A stretch of DNA of 7,727 nt from Acidobacteriota bacterium. GTDB taxonomy: Bacteria; Acidobacteriota; Terriglobia; UBA7540. Numbering within the stretch: position 1 is the stretch's first letter; each line of letters begins with the position of its first letter. The DNA lies in contig JAJYJL010000334.1 in NCBI GenBank assembly GCA_021789565.1, positions 1 through 7,727 of the forward strand, in the 5' to 3' direction. This document shows positions 1 to 6,052 of the stretch, piece by piece. The notes below the pieces were generated by a model. That model made no database searches and had not been told where the DNA came from. It saw only the letters and a list, made by a program, of their open reading frames with translations. The position numbers and the translations under genes are program-made.

Positions 1-594
1 GGGAATGCCATAGAGCCGGCCGGCCTCGGTGTTGGAGGTGGCGTCGCAGCCGCCCAGGTAGGCGGCGCGGGCCGCTCTTAAGCCAGCCTCCGGCCCCTGC
101 GCCCGGCGCGTGCCGAATTCCAGCACGGTCCGTCCCTTTGCGGCGCGCACCACCCGCGCGGCTTTTGAGGCCACCAGAGTTTCAAAGTTGATCACCGAAA
201 GCAGATAGGTTTCTACAATCTGAGCTTCCGCAATGGGAGCCGTTACCTGGAGGATGGGTTCTTCGGCAAAAACAACGGTGCCTTCGGGAACGCCGGCCAC
301 GTCTCCGCTAAATCGGAAATTTCTTAAGGAGGCGAAGAAATCGCTGCCGACGGCGCGAAAAGCCGGAAGGCTGCGAAGGTAGCGGATGTCATCGTCTGTA
401 AATCGGAGGTTTTGGAGATAGTCGAGCGCGTCGTCCACGCCCGCGACGATCAGATAGGAGCGCTCAGGGGGCAGGGAACGGACAAACAGTTCAAAAGTGG
501 CTGAAAAGTCCATTCCATGCTCGAAATAGCCGGCCGCCATGGTGAGTTCATAAAGATCGACCAGCAGCGCCCGGGTTGGCAGCATTTGGGACAT
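1..594 (-). CDS. pncB: Nicotinate phosphoribosyltransferase, N-terminal part (cut by window edge)
   Basis: The visible 198 codons encode the start of nicotinate phosphoribosyltransferase, the cytoplasmic enzyme that joins nicotinate to PRPP to make nicotinate mononucleotide in the Preiss-Handler NAD salvage route. The N-terminus carries the family signature DLYELTMAAGYF (residues 13-24). Further on are NFETLVASKAARV (136-148), FGTRRAQGPEAG (160-171), which fits the substrate phosphate-binding region, and GGCDATSN (181-188). The catalytic His region and the C-terminal half lie beyond base 1. The start is the ATG at 594. A second ATG three codons in is possible, and neither has a clear Shine-Dalgarno sequence. 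The reading frame is intact. A candidate promoter lies about 65 bases upstream, behind a terminator-like hairpin, so the gene is probably transcribed separately from the sugar genes. Family assignment is firm. Whether the full gene is intact cannot be seen. Confidence 0.93.
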   Translation of the reverse strand, partial: MSQMLPTRALLVDLYELTMAAGYFEHGMDFSATFELFVRSLPPERSYLIVAGVDDALDYLQNLRFTDDDIRYLRSLPAFRAVGSDFFASLRNFRFSGDVAGVPEGTVVFAEEPILQVTAPIAEAQIVETYLLSVINFETLVASKAARVVRAAKGRTVLEFGTRRAQGPEAGLRAARAAYLGGCDATSNTEAGRLYGIP

Positions 595-658
595 TGGCGT
601 TTTTGATTTTTTGTCACGTGGCCGCAACAGTGCGCCTGAATTCTGGGGCCCAAAGCTA

Positions 659-687
659 AAGATAGTTCACGCGATTCGAAAACACAA
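659..687 (-). promoter_or_regulatory. Candidate sigma-70-type promoter for pncB
   Basis: On the minus strand a TTGTGT (-35, 682-687) is followed after exactly 17 bases by TATCTT (-10, 659-664). Matches to the TTGACA/TATAAT consensus are 3/6 and 4/6. This would start transcription near 652 and give a leader of about 58 bases before the ATG at 594. The -35 box overlaps the T-rich tail of the hairpin at 688-701. This is a consensus match by eye only. Confidence 0.4.
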
Positions 688-701
688 CCCGCCGCGGCGG
701 G
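677..701 (-). terminator. Probable intrinsic terminator after the 66-residue gene
   Basis: Bases 688-701 are a perfect 14-base GC-only palindrome (CCCGCCGCGGCGGG) that can fold as a 5-bp GC stem with a 4-base loop. Read on the minus strand it is followed at once by TTGTGTTTTC, a T-rich tract. It lies 27 bases beyond the stop codon at 729 and before the pncB promoter, where a terminator would be expected. The interrupted T tract lowers confidence. Confidence 0.5.
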
Positions 702-728
702 TAGAATTTCGGAGGCTGTGATGAGGGA

Positions 729-929
729 TCAGGCAATATCCATGCCGAAAGTGGCCCTGGGAATCGGCGCACGATACTCCCAGTCAGAGATGGGGGCTAC
801 CTTGTAACGGTAAAGCCGGCAGAGCTTGCACAACTGCGCCACAAGAAAGGGACTTTCCTGGTCAAGCCATTGGTGTTCACACTGGCCGGCAAGGGGCTTC
901 CCGATCTGGGACGAATCTTTCAAATCCAT
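729..929 (-). CDS. Small putative zinc-finger protein, 66 residues, function unknown
   Basis: I do not recognise a named family. The protein has one C-x-H (C17, H19) and one C-x2-C (C34, C37) separated by 14 residues, with aromatic and basic residues next to the second pair (CKLCRLYRY). This fits a single zinc-binding knuckle of the small zinc-ribbon kind. It has no signal peptide and no membrane segment, so it is probably cytoplasmic. The ATG at 929 is preceded by AAAAAGG with 7 bases spacing, a fair ribosome-binding site. The gene begins 61 bases after the GH27 stop on the same strand with no convincing terminator between, so it may ride on that transcript, and it ends 27 bases before a hairpin with a T-rich tail. 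Cysteine spacing, ribosome-binding site and terminator placement support a real gene. The metal-binding role is inferred. Confidence 0.68.
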   Translation of the reverse strand: MDLKDSSQIGKPLAGQCEHQWLDQESPFLVAQLCKLCRLYRYKVAPISDWEYRAPIPRATFGMDIA

Positions 930-990
930 AAATTAACCTTTTTCTTCGCTGCGCCCGGGGCACCCTCGGAACCCTTGCGCCGTTATGATT

Positions 991-2166
991 CTAACTCCCT
1001 GATTGTGCCTTGAGCATGACGACCCCGTGGCGGGGAACCTGTGCCGTGTAGCTTCCTGAAAAAGTTCCCAGGTCTTTCCGGGCCCACAGATCGCGGACCG
1101 AAACCTCGCCGCTGAGCCCGATTTCCTTAAAGCGGACGCTGACCGGCATGGCGGATTCTCCTTCGTTAAAGAGCCCCAGGGCTTTGCTGCCGTCAGCCAG
1201 CGGCTTTACCCACACCTGCAGAGGGCCTTCCTGCGAGACGCGATAGCCCTCTTTCCCGGCGGGGTCCTGGTCCACGGCAACCACTTCCGGGTTGGTCAGC
1301 ACAGAGAGAGTTTCCTGCGACATATTGGCAAGGTCGTTGCCGGAGATCAAAGGAGCGGCAAGAATACACCACAGGCTCATATGGGTGCGGTACTCGTCGG
1401 CGCTCATGTGTCCGTTGCCCACTTCGAGCATGTCCGGATCATTCCAGTGCCCGGGACCCGCAAACCTTGCGAGGCCCTGCTGCCCGAAGCCGATAAAGGC
1501 CATGCGCGTGTAATTGTCCTCGATATCGTCGGTAGTCCGCCACAGGTTGCCGCCCACCGACGGCCCCCAGCGCCACACGCGGTCCATCCCGTATTCGCAC
1601 AGGCTGTAAACGATGGGCCGCCCCGTGGCCACCAGCGCCTCGTGCATTTTCTTATAAACGGCCGGCATCTCCGAAGGCTTGTAGACCTTGCGGGCGCTGC
1701 ACCAGTCGTACTTGAGATAATCCACGCCCCAGGAAGCGTAGGTTTCCGCGTCCTGCTTTTCATGCTGGTAGCTCCCCGCGTAACCGCCACAGGTCTGGGG
1801 GCCGGGAGATGAGTAGATGCCGAACTTTAAGCCCAGGCCGTGGATGTAATCACCCAGGGCCTTCATGTTGGGAAAGCGGCTGTTGGGGTGGATGAATCCT
1901 TTGGCGTCGCGCTTGCCCTGCCAGCAATCGTCGATGTTGACGTAATCATAGCCGGCGGCCTTCATGCCGTTGTTGGCCATGGCGCGGGCCTGCTGGCGCA
2001 CAATCGCGTCGCTCACTTTGCAGCCGTAATGGTTCCAACTGTTCCATCCCATGGGCGGCGTGGCAGCCAGTTCCTGCGCGCGGGCCGCAGGGATACCGCA
2101 CGGCAGGCATAGAGCTAAAATTGCAAATGTTACGATTCCGCGCCACAGGTTAGGTGTCGCTTTCAT
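991..2166 (-). CDS. Secreted alpha-galactosidase, glycoside hydrolase family 27
   Basis: A 391-residue GH27 enzyme that hydrolyses terminal alpha-linked galactose (or a close analogue) with retention. Residues 1-30 are a signal peptide with hydrophobic core IVTFAILALCL and a likely cut after ARA, so it acts in the periplasm or outside. The (beta/alpha)8 domain shows TPPMGWNSWNHYGC (36-49), the substrate-binding pair D79-D80 in NIDDCW, the nucleophile D154 in LKYDWC, and the acid/base D214 in WRTTDDIED by alignment from memory with plant and human family members. GPGHWNDPDMLEVG (237-250) follows. C49, C81, C126 and C156 sit where family disulfides are known. A beta-sandwich tail runs from about 297, and there is no carbohydrate-binding module. 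The start is the ATG at 2166 because AAGGAG (2174-2179) lies 7 bases upstream. The ATG at 2172 is only 1 base from it. It lies 192 bases after the beta-helix gene. Exact substrate is not determined. Confidence 0.95.
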   Translation of the reverse strand: MKATPNLWRGIVTFAILALCLPCGIPAARAQELAATPPMGWNSWNHYGCKVSDAIVRQQARAMANNGMKAAGYDYVNIDDCWQGKRDAKGFIHPNSRFPNMKALGDYIHGLGLKFGIYSSPGPQTCGGYAGSYQHEKQDAETYASWGVDYLKYDWCSARKVYKPSEMPAVYKKMHEALVATGRPIVYSLCEYGMDRVWRWGPSVGGNLWRTTDDIEDNYTRMAFIGFGQQGLARFAGPGHWNDPDMLEVGNGHMSADEYRTHMSLWCILAAPLISGNDLANMSQETLSVLTNPEVVAVDQDPAGKEGYRVSQEGPLQVWVKPLADGSKALGLFNEGESAMPVSVRFKEIGLSGEVSVRDLWARKDLGTFSGSYTAQVPRHGVVMLKAQSGS

Positions 2167-2173
2167 CCGCATA

Positions 2174-2179
2174 CTCCTT
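2174..2179 (-). promoter_or_regulatory. Ribosome-binding site that fixes the GH27 start
   Basis: AAGGAG on the minus strand sits 7 bases before the ATG at 2166 and only 1 base before the in-frame ATG at 2172. The longest open frame starts at 2202, upstream of this site, and has no such signal. Confidence 0.75.
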
Positions 2180-2220
2180 TTTTGCAACAGGCCCGCGCAC
2201 ACAAGGATTGCAACTGTACT

Positions 2221-2252
2221 CTCCGGACAACGAAAAGTCTATCAGTCCGGAG
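2221..2252. repeat. 8-bp inverted repeat in the leader of the GH27 gene
   Basis: CTCCGGAC (2221-2228) and GTCCGGAG (2245-2252) are perfect inverted repeats 16 bases apart. They lie about 55 bases upstream of the GH27 start and 106 bases after the beta-helix stop. The arm spacing would suit a dimeric repressor operator or an mRNA hairpin. No T tract follows on the minus strand, so it does not look like an intrinsic terminator. Chance occurrence of one such repeat in the window is not unlikely. Confidence 0.4.
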
Positions 2253-2358
2253 TTCAGACAAAGATGGCCGCCCTTCGCGAATGTTTGAGTGCTGCAATGC
2301 GGTCATCCACCCCACTCGCGGCCCTTGCGGGACAGCCAACCCCAGGCAGGGGCCGTGC

Positions 2359-3702
2359 TTAGCGTTTGGCTACTTCCACGGTGATCTGGTTGTGGGTGCC
2401 TTTGGACTCGTTCATCACGGTCTGTTTGAAGGGCCCGGTGAAGGTGTTTTTGCTTAAGGTAATGAAGTCCGTTTCGGGAGCGATATAGATCCCGACAAGC
2501 TGCGGTGTTTTGCCTTTTGCTCCACCGGAGCCGATGGTGTTGTCCGTGAAGGTCACATTCTGGACCTTGCCATTAATGCGAATGTTGGCAGGGTTTTCAC
2601 CGTTGCGGCCGTTGTCGGCGATGGTGTTGCGCTCAAAAGTGCAGCGGTCGGGAGCGTTTGACCTCGACTGTTCGCGGAAGTAAATGCCGGCGCGGCCGTT
2701 GCCGGTGGAAGTGTTGTTCACGAAAAGGTTATCGGAATCCTTGTGGCCCAGGGAAATGCCGTCGCGGCCGTTATCCCAGGTGCGGTTGTTCGCATAACGG
2801 GCGTGCTGGACACGCCAGCAGAGGTAGAGCCCGTCCTCGCCGTTATTGTGCGCGTGGTTATTTTCCACGATGCCGCGTAAGGCGCCCGTTCCCAGATGAA
2901 TGCCCAGGTAGGCGTTGTTGTAGGAATCGCAGTGTTCCACCACGGGGTCTTCCACAAACTGCAGGCTGATGCCGTCGCCGGGATAGTTGCGCGCCACCAC
3001 GTTGCGGACGGTCATGTGCTGGGAATGGAAGAAGTAGACGGCGCCCGTCTGGCAGCCGTCCAGGATGCCGCTGCCTTCGCGGCTGCCGTCGGCTGTCAGG
3101 TCTTCCACCTTCACGTCCTGCACTTCGAATCCGGCGATCAGCGGGAAGGTGTTGAAGACTTCGCCTTCCAACGCCACGTGATAGTCCATTTGCAGGAAGT
3201 TATTGAAGGAAAGCGTGTTGCCCTCAATGCGTGTGATGGTGCGCACGCTGGGCGTCCAGCCGCTGCGCTGTTCCTTGTCAACAATGGTGACGCCCATGCC
3301 GGGCCGGAAGCCGCTGGCGTCCTCAACGGTGGCCTTGTACTCGCCGTAGTCGGCGTCAAGCGCCAGCTTGCTCTGGACGCCCGCCGCCTTCTTCAGAATC
3401 GTCTTGTAGGGACCTTCGCCGCGCAGGGTGACGTGGCTGGCGAGGCGCACGGAATTGGAAAGCGTGTAGGTGCCCGCCTTGATAAGGACCGTGCCGCCCC
3501 CGGCTGCCGCCACGCGGTCAACGGCCTTCTGGATGGCCAGGTTGTCTGTGCCCAGCACGTCCGCGCTGGACGCGCCGACGGTGACGGTCATGCCGCCCCC
3601 TTTGTGAGCGCTGCAGCCCGGGTAGAGCACAATTCCCAGGAGAAACATACCGGCAACAACCAGCACCCGAAGGCGGGCGATTCCAATGGATCGCGTATGC
3701 AT
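2359..3702 (-). CDS. Right-handed parallel beta-helix lipoprotein (pectate-lyase-3-like / PbH1 repeats)
   Basis: A 447-residue exported protein. Residues 8-29 are a hydrophobic signal ending at C30 in LYPGC, so it is probably a lipoprotein, although Tyr at -3 is not the usual Leu. Residues 53-105 carry the N-terminal pectate-lyase-3/GH28-like pattern: DNLAIQKAVDRVAAAGGGTV, then KAGTY and HVTLRGEG. From about 225 onward stacked PbH1 rungs repeat: G-[IL]-x-[LF] at residues 244, 267, 291, 315 and 339 with 23-24-residue spacing, and N-G-[RE]-x-G at 287, 311, 335 and 364. Proteins of this fold bind or cleave polysaccharides such as pectins. No catalytic triad can be assigned by eye, so lyase, hydrolase, epimerase or binding protein all remain possible. 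The ATG at 3702 has GGGAG (3709-3713) 6 bases upstream. It lies between the MFS transporter and GH27 on one strand, consistent with glycan processing. Confidence 0.88.
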   Translation of the reverse strand: MHTRSIGIARLRVLVVAGMFLLGIVLYPGCSAHKGGGMTVTVGASSADVLGTDNLAIQKAVDRVAAAGGGTVLIKAGTYTLSNSVRLASHVTLRGEGPYKTILKKAAGVQSKLALDADYGEYKATVEDASGFRPGMGVTIVDKEQRSGWTPSVRTITRIEGNTLSFNNFLQMDYHVALEGEVFNTFPLIAGFEVQDVKVEDLTADGSREGSGILDGCQTGAVYFFHSQHMTVRNVVARNYPGDGISLQFVEDPVVEHCDSYNNAYLGIHLGTGALRGIVENNHAHNNGEDGLYLCWRVQHARYANNRTWDNGRDGISLGHKDSDNLFVNNTSTGNGRAGIYFREQSRSNAPDRCTFERNTIADNGRNGENPANIRINGKVQNVTFTDNTIGSGGAKGKTPQLVGIYIAPETDFITLSKNTFTGPFKQTVMNESKGTHNQITVEVAKR

Positions 3703-3758
3703 AAACCACTCCCTGTCAAGAAAGAATTCAATGACATTCGCAACCGAAGTTTACCACA

Positions 3759-3796
3759 GCGGGAAACCCGCAGAACGGATTTCTTCCCCTCAGGGG
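3759..3796. other. Two small GC hairpins between the MFS and beta-helix genes
   Basis: The 107-base gap holds GCGGG-AAA-CCCGC (3759-3771) and CCCC-TCA-GGGG (3786-3796). Neither is followed by a T tract on the minus strand, so I do not call a terminator. They could weaken read-through or protect an mRNA end. No clear promoter for the beta-helix gene is visible here, which leaves co-transcription with the transporter possible. Confidence 0.3.
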
Positions 3797-3809
3797 TTTG
3801 CCCGGGAAA

Positions 3810-5063
3810 TCAATCCGCCCCTGCAGGCAGGGCTTCTTCATCAAACTGTTTTTTTCTAAGACGTCCGCCCAGCAGGGCCAGCAGCAGGATGGCCGAAACC
3901 ATGCTGGCGAGGCCGTCGGTGAGCAGAAGGCCCCGCGTCCCAAAGTGCTTGAAACCCAGCCCATCGGTCCAGGTCATATAAACAATTGCGAAATTGGTGG
4001 CTGCGGCAAACAGTCCCAGTTGTGTGCTGGCCACGGGACTGTCCTGACCCACCAGTTGAAAGCCCAGGGCGTTGAATGCGGCATAGGAGACTCCGGCGAG
4101 ACCGTTGTAAACCAAAACTCCCAGAATAAAGTTCAGGGGCGTGTGCGGGGAAACAGCCATGGTCAGCGAGACGATGCTGGTGGCCAATCCCGCGCCCAGG
4201 TAAAGGTATCCGCGGGATAAGCGGTTTGCGGCATATCCGCCCAGAAGCGCACCCAGGGATGCCGTGACGGCGCACCCGGCGCCCGTCACCCAGATGACCG
4301 TCGAGGCGCTGGTGTGGAAGTCATTGCCCATGCCGGAGAACAGGTTGATGGCCGCCTCGGCGCTGGCCGGCACCAGGAACAGGCAAAAACCGGTCAGGAC
4401 TTCTTTGGTCTTGCAGGCGCGCCAGGTGACCTTCAGGGCATCGGTAAAAATCTGCTGGAAGCGGAAAGAGGATTTCCTGGCTTCTGGAAAGGCCAGGATC
4501 GGCAGGGCCCCCAGGATGATGATGCCCCCGAGGCCGAGCCCGAGCCAGTGCAGGGCAAGGTGCGGCACCAGAGACATCACGGCCATTGACCCCAGGGCGC
4601 CGCCGCCGAGATTGGCGACGTTGGTCCAGCCGCTCACGGAGCCGCGCAGATGGTCCGGGGTAAACTGGGCCGTCCAGCCACCGACCGCGCCCGAATACAG
4701 CACCACTGAGAGTTCACCCAGCAACAGCAGCACCGTTGCTGGCCCCAGGTGCGCGGGAGAGAGCAGGAAGAGCGCGGTGGCCACGCAGACCGCCGCGCTT
4801 GTAGCCATCATCCATGCATAGGCGCGGCGCGTGAGGCCAGTATCCATGAGCGGCTGCAGAAGGAACCCCCAGAAGGTTGGCGTCATCACCGTGGCGCTCA
4901 CGGTGGCCACTTTATCAAGCGAGACGCCGAGGTGGGTGAGCAGGAAAGGAAATGCAGTGATGGTGAAACCCGCCACCAGCCCAAAAGGAAACCCCGCCAT
5001 GCCGACCATCCACGGCGCCGGCATTTGACTTTGGACTGCTTGAGGTTCTGTTGCCTCTGTCAA
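3810..5063 (-). CDS. MFS transporter, AmpG/PAT-like, 12 membrane segments
   Basis: A 417-residue inner-membrane carrier of the major facilitator superfamily. About 12 hydrophobic segments can be drawn (near 18-42, 52-72, 80-101, 109-130, 145-166, 171-192, 222-242, 254-274, 283-303, 308-328, 346-364, 378-399), with the longer hydrophilic loop at 193-221 in the middle. The N-terminal GFPFGLVAGFTITAFPFLL and the general composition recall the AmpG/PAT group, which carries muropeptides or acetyl-CoA in known cases. Next to GH27 and a beta-helix protein, a sugar or oligosaccharide is as likely. I choose the TTG at 5063 because GGAGGA (5068-5073) lies 4 bases upstream. The longer frame from an ATG at 5132 adds 23 polar residues, lacks a ribosome-binding site, and its first codons overlap a candidate -10 box. 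The substrate is unknown. Confidence 0.85.
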   Translation of the reverse strand: MTEATEPQAVQSQMPAPWMVGMAGFPFGLVAGFTITAFPFLLTHLGVSLDKVATVSATVMTPTFWGFLLQPLMDTGLTRRAYAWMMATSAAVCVATALFLLSPAHLGPATVLLLLGELSVVLYSGAVGGWTAQFTPDHLRGSVSGWTNVANLGGGALGSMAVMSLVPHLALHWLGLGLGGIIILGALPILAFPEARKSSFRFQQIFTDALKVTWRACKTKEVLTGFCLFLVPASAEAAINLFSGMGNDFHTSASTVIWVTGAGCAVTASLGALLGGYAANRLSRGYLYLGAGLATSIVSLTMAVSPHTPLNFILGVLVYNGLAGVSYAAFNALGFQLVGQDSPVASTQLGLFAAATNFAIVYMTWTDGLGFKHFGTRGLLLTDGLASMVSAILLLALLGGRLRKKQFDEEALPAGAD

Positions 5064-5067
5064 GGAT

Positions 5068-5073
5068 TCCTCC
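5068..5073 (-). promoter_or_regulatory. Ribosome-binding site selecting a TTG start for the MFS gene
   Basis: GGAGGA on the minus strand is followed by ATCC and then TTG (5061-5063). It is one of the strongest ribosome-binding sites in the window and sits inside the frame that a longest-ORF rule would call coding. Confidence 0.7.
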
Positions 5074-5127
5074 GAAGAATTGCACGATCGAATCAGGCAG
5101 ATTGGTCCGCCCCCGATTTCCCGCCCC

Positions 5128-5157
5128 ATCATAGTCTGAGTGGGAAAAGATGGCCAA
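5128..5157 (-). promoter_or_regulatory. Candidate sigma-70-type promoter for the MFS gene
   Basis: On the minus strand TTGGCC (-35, 5152-5157; 4/6 match) and TATGAT (-10, 5128-5133; 5/6 match) are 18 bases apart. Transcription would begin near 5121, leaving a leader of about 57 bases before the TTG start at 5063. The in-frame ATG codons at 5132 and 5129 lie inside or just beside the -10 box, so they would not be in the mRNA. Confidence 0.5.
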
Positions 5158-5281
5158 AGGTTTTCTGTTCATGGATCTTCCGTTCCACGAATTTTCCGCC
5201 TGGCGCCTCAGCGCGCGTTGTTTTGATCCGTGCCTTTCAGTCGGGTTTCAAAAGTTCTGGCAGGAACCGTTGCAGTCCTGA

Positions 5282-5302
5282 CCGCCGGCCTGCGGCTGGC
5301 GG
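5282..5302. repeat. GC-rich hairpin, possibly a REP-like intergenic element
   Basis: CCGCCGGCC (5282-5290), loop TGC, GGCTGGCGG (5294-5302) form a 9-bp stem with one G-T wobble. No T tract follows on either strand. It lies between two minus-strand genes, 105 bases past the stop of the 103-residue gene. Short GC hairpins scattered between genes are common as REP-like repeats, but only one copy occurs in this window. Confidence 0.35.
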
Positions 5303-5406
5303 GACATACGGCTTTCCCTCGGACGTAGATTGTGCGTTGATTTCTGGTCCTGCCGATTAGAAGTATCTGATGGGAAATGGGGGCTGGAGTCCGCCTACCG
5401 GTGCTA

Positions 5407-5718
5407 CTATTGTGTTCTGTCGCGGGTCCACTTTTTGACGGGCTTCGGGTAGGTTTTTTCTATGTATGCCTGGATGTCGTACTGATTGATGCGAAGGTGA
5501 GCTTCCGCCGGGGAATCGTCTGTTTCGCGGTCCAGCTCCTGCTTCAACCGCGCGTAGCACATTCCGGGGCCATCCTGAATTTTTAAAGGAGGTGTGCCGA
5601 AGGCGTCATTTTGAACGCCGACGGTGAATTCGCGCGACTTTTGGGGCGCGTCGATCACGTGATAAGCATACGTCCGTGACCTTGGCTCGAAAGAGAACCC
5701 GAGATATTGGATGTACAT
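5407..5718 (-). CDS. Conserved-looking hypothetical protein, 103 residues
   Basis: I cannot name a family with confidence. The protein is soluble in appearance, with no signal peptide or membrane segment. The N-terminal half is beta-rich (MYIQYLGFSF at 1-10; YAYHVID at 17-23; SREFTVGV at 28-35). The middle is LKIQDGPGMCYARLKQEL (45-62), which reads as a strand, a turn and a helix. The C-terminal part is polar and helical (QYDIQAYIEKTYP, 79-91) with a basic tail. From memory, similar short proteins occur in Acidobacteriota genomes, without known function. The ATG at 5718 has AAAGGA (5726-5731) 7 bases upstream. It begins 78 bases after the stop of the small basic gene on the same strand and may share its transcript. 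The good ribosome-binding site and protein-like composition support a real gene. Confidence 0.75.
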   Translation of the reverse strand: MYIQYLGFSFEPRSRTYAYHVIDAPQKSREFTVGVQNDAFGTPPLKIQDGPGMCYARLKQELDRETDDSPAEAHLRINQYDIQAYIEKTYPKPVKKWTRDRTQ

Positions 5719-5796
5719 GTCAGAGTCCTTTCACCGCCTATGCGCGGACGGCAAACGGGCGTTTTGTGGCGATGACGGCCTGCGCAATCCGGAAAA

Positions 5797-5943
5797 CTAC
5801 GCACTTTTCGAAGCCTTCTGCGCGCCAGACGCCTGCCGCTCCGTCTCAAACGCCTTTCGCAATTCGCGAGAGCGCTTTCGCTGCTCCAGTTTTTCCCTTC
5901 GCCGCCGGCCATACCTTGATTTGTCACCATTTCTTTCCGACAT
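5797..5943 (-). CDS. Very small basic protein, 48 residues (MSERNGDKSRYGRRRREK...)
   Basis: A short frame with strong start signals. AAAGGAG (5950-5956) lies 6 bases before the ATG at 5943. Another ATG directly upstream (5946) is only 3 bases away and would add one Met. The protein is highly basic, with RNGDKSRYGRRRREK near the N-terminus, a mostly charged helical middle (EQRKRSRELRKAFETER) and no hydrophobic core. It is therefore probably an extended or single-helix peptide. Tiny proteins beginning with an RNGDK-R-like motif followed by basic stretches are, from memory, found in several bacterial phyla as uncharacterised proteins. Nucleic-acid or ribosome binding is a guess from charge alone. 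It lies 109 bases after the DUF6804-like gene and 78 bases before the 103-residue gene, all on one strand. Confidence 0.68.
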   Translation of the reverse strand: MSERNGDKSRYGRRRREKLEQRKRSRELRKAFETERQASGAQKASKSA

Positions 5944-5949
5944 CATGGA

Positions 5950-5956
5950 CTCCTTT
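5950..5956 (-). promoter_or_regulatory. Strong ribosome-binding site of the 48-residue gene
   Basis: AAAGGAG on the minus strand, 3 bases before one ATG and 6 bases before the next. The spacing favours the second ATG (5943). This signal is the main reason to accept such a short gene. Confidence 0.65.
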
Positions 5957-6052
5957 GTGATCCGGACGCCGGCGTGTAGGCAGCACCGTGAAAACTTCGG
6001 CGCCGGTGCGCGAGGCGTCCAGCCCGGAACGCGAAATTCCGCGCTTGTTGTT

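Larger units (their letters stand above)
5064..5406. other. Non-coding gap upstream of the MFS gene
   Basis: This 343-base gap separates the MFS start from the stop of the 103-residue gene. It holds the MFS leader (5064-5121), the candidate promoter (5128-5157), a small GTTC/GAAC hairpin (5253-5266), a larger GC hairpin (5282-5302), and then about 100 bases in which I see nothing. No convincing gene is present on either strand, and no clear terminator follows the 103-residue gene. Confidence 0.55.

Noticed and set aside
3786..3796. CCCC-TCA-GGGG as a terminator for the MFS gene
   Set aside because: On the minus strand it is followed by AAGAAA and not a T tract, and the 4-bp stem is short.
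2896..3981. Plus-strand open frame of 361 codons
   Set aside because: It lies antisense to the beta-helix gene and part of the MFS gene, is rich in His, Val, Gly and Ala as expected from the complement of a GC-rich repeat gene, and has no family resemblance. The minus-strand genes are certain.
5150..5281. Plus-strand 43-codon frame starting MAKGFLF, divergent from the MFS gene
   Set aside because: Only a weak GGGA-type signal that abuts the ATG, no GC bias at third positions, and it overlaps the candidate MFS promoter.
4749..5360. Plus-strand open frame of 203 codons
   Set aside because: Mostly antisense to the MFS gene, low-complexity Arg/Gly/Pro composition, no recognisable domain.
5655..5930. 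Minus-strand 91-codon frame overlapping two small genes
   Set aside because: Arg/Ser/Gly-rich shadow frame. The overlapping 48- and 103-residue frames have much better start signals and composition.
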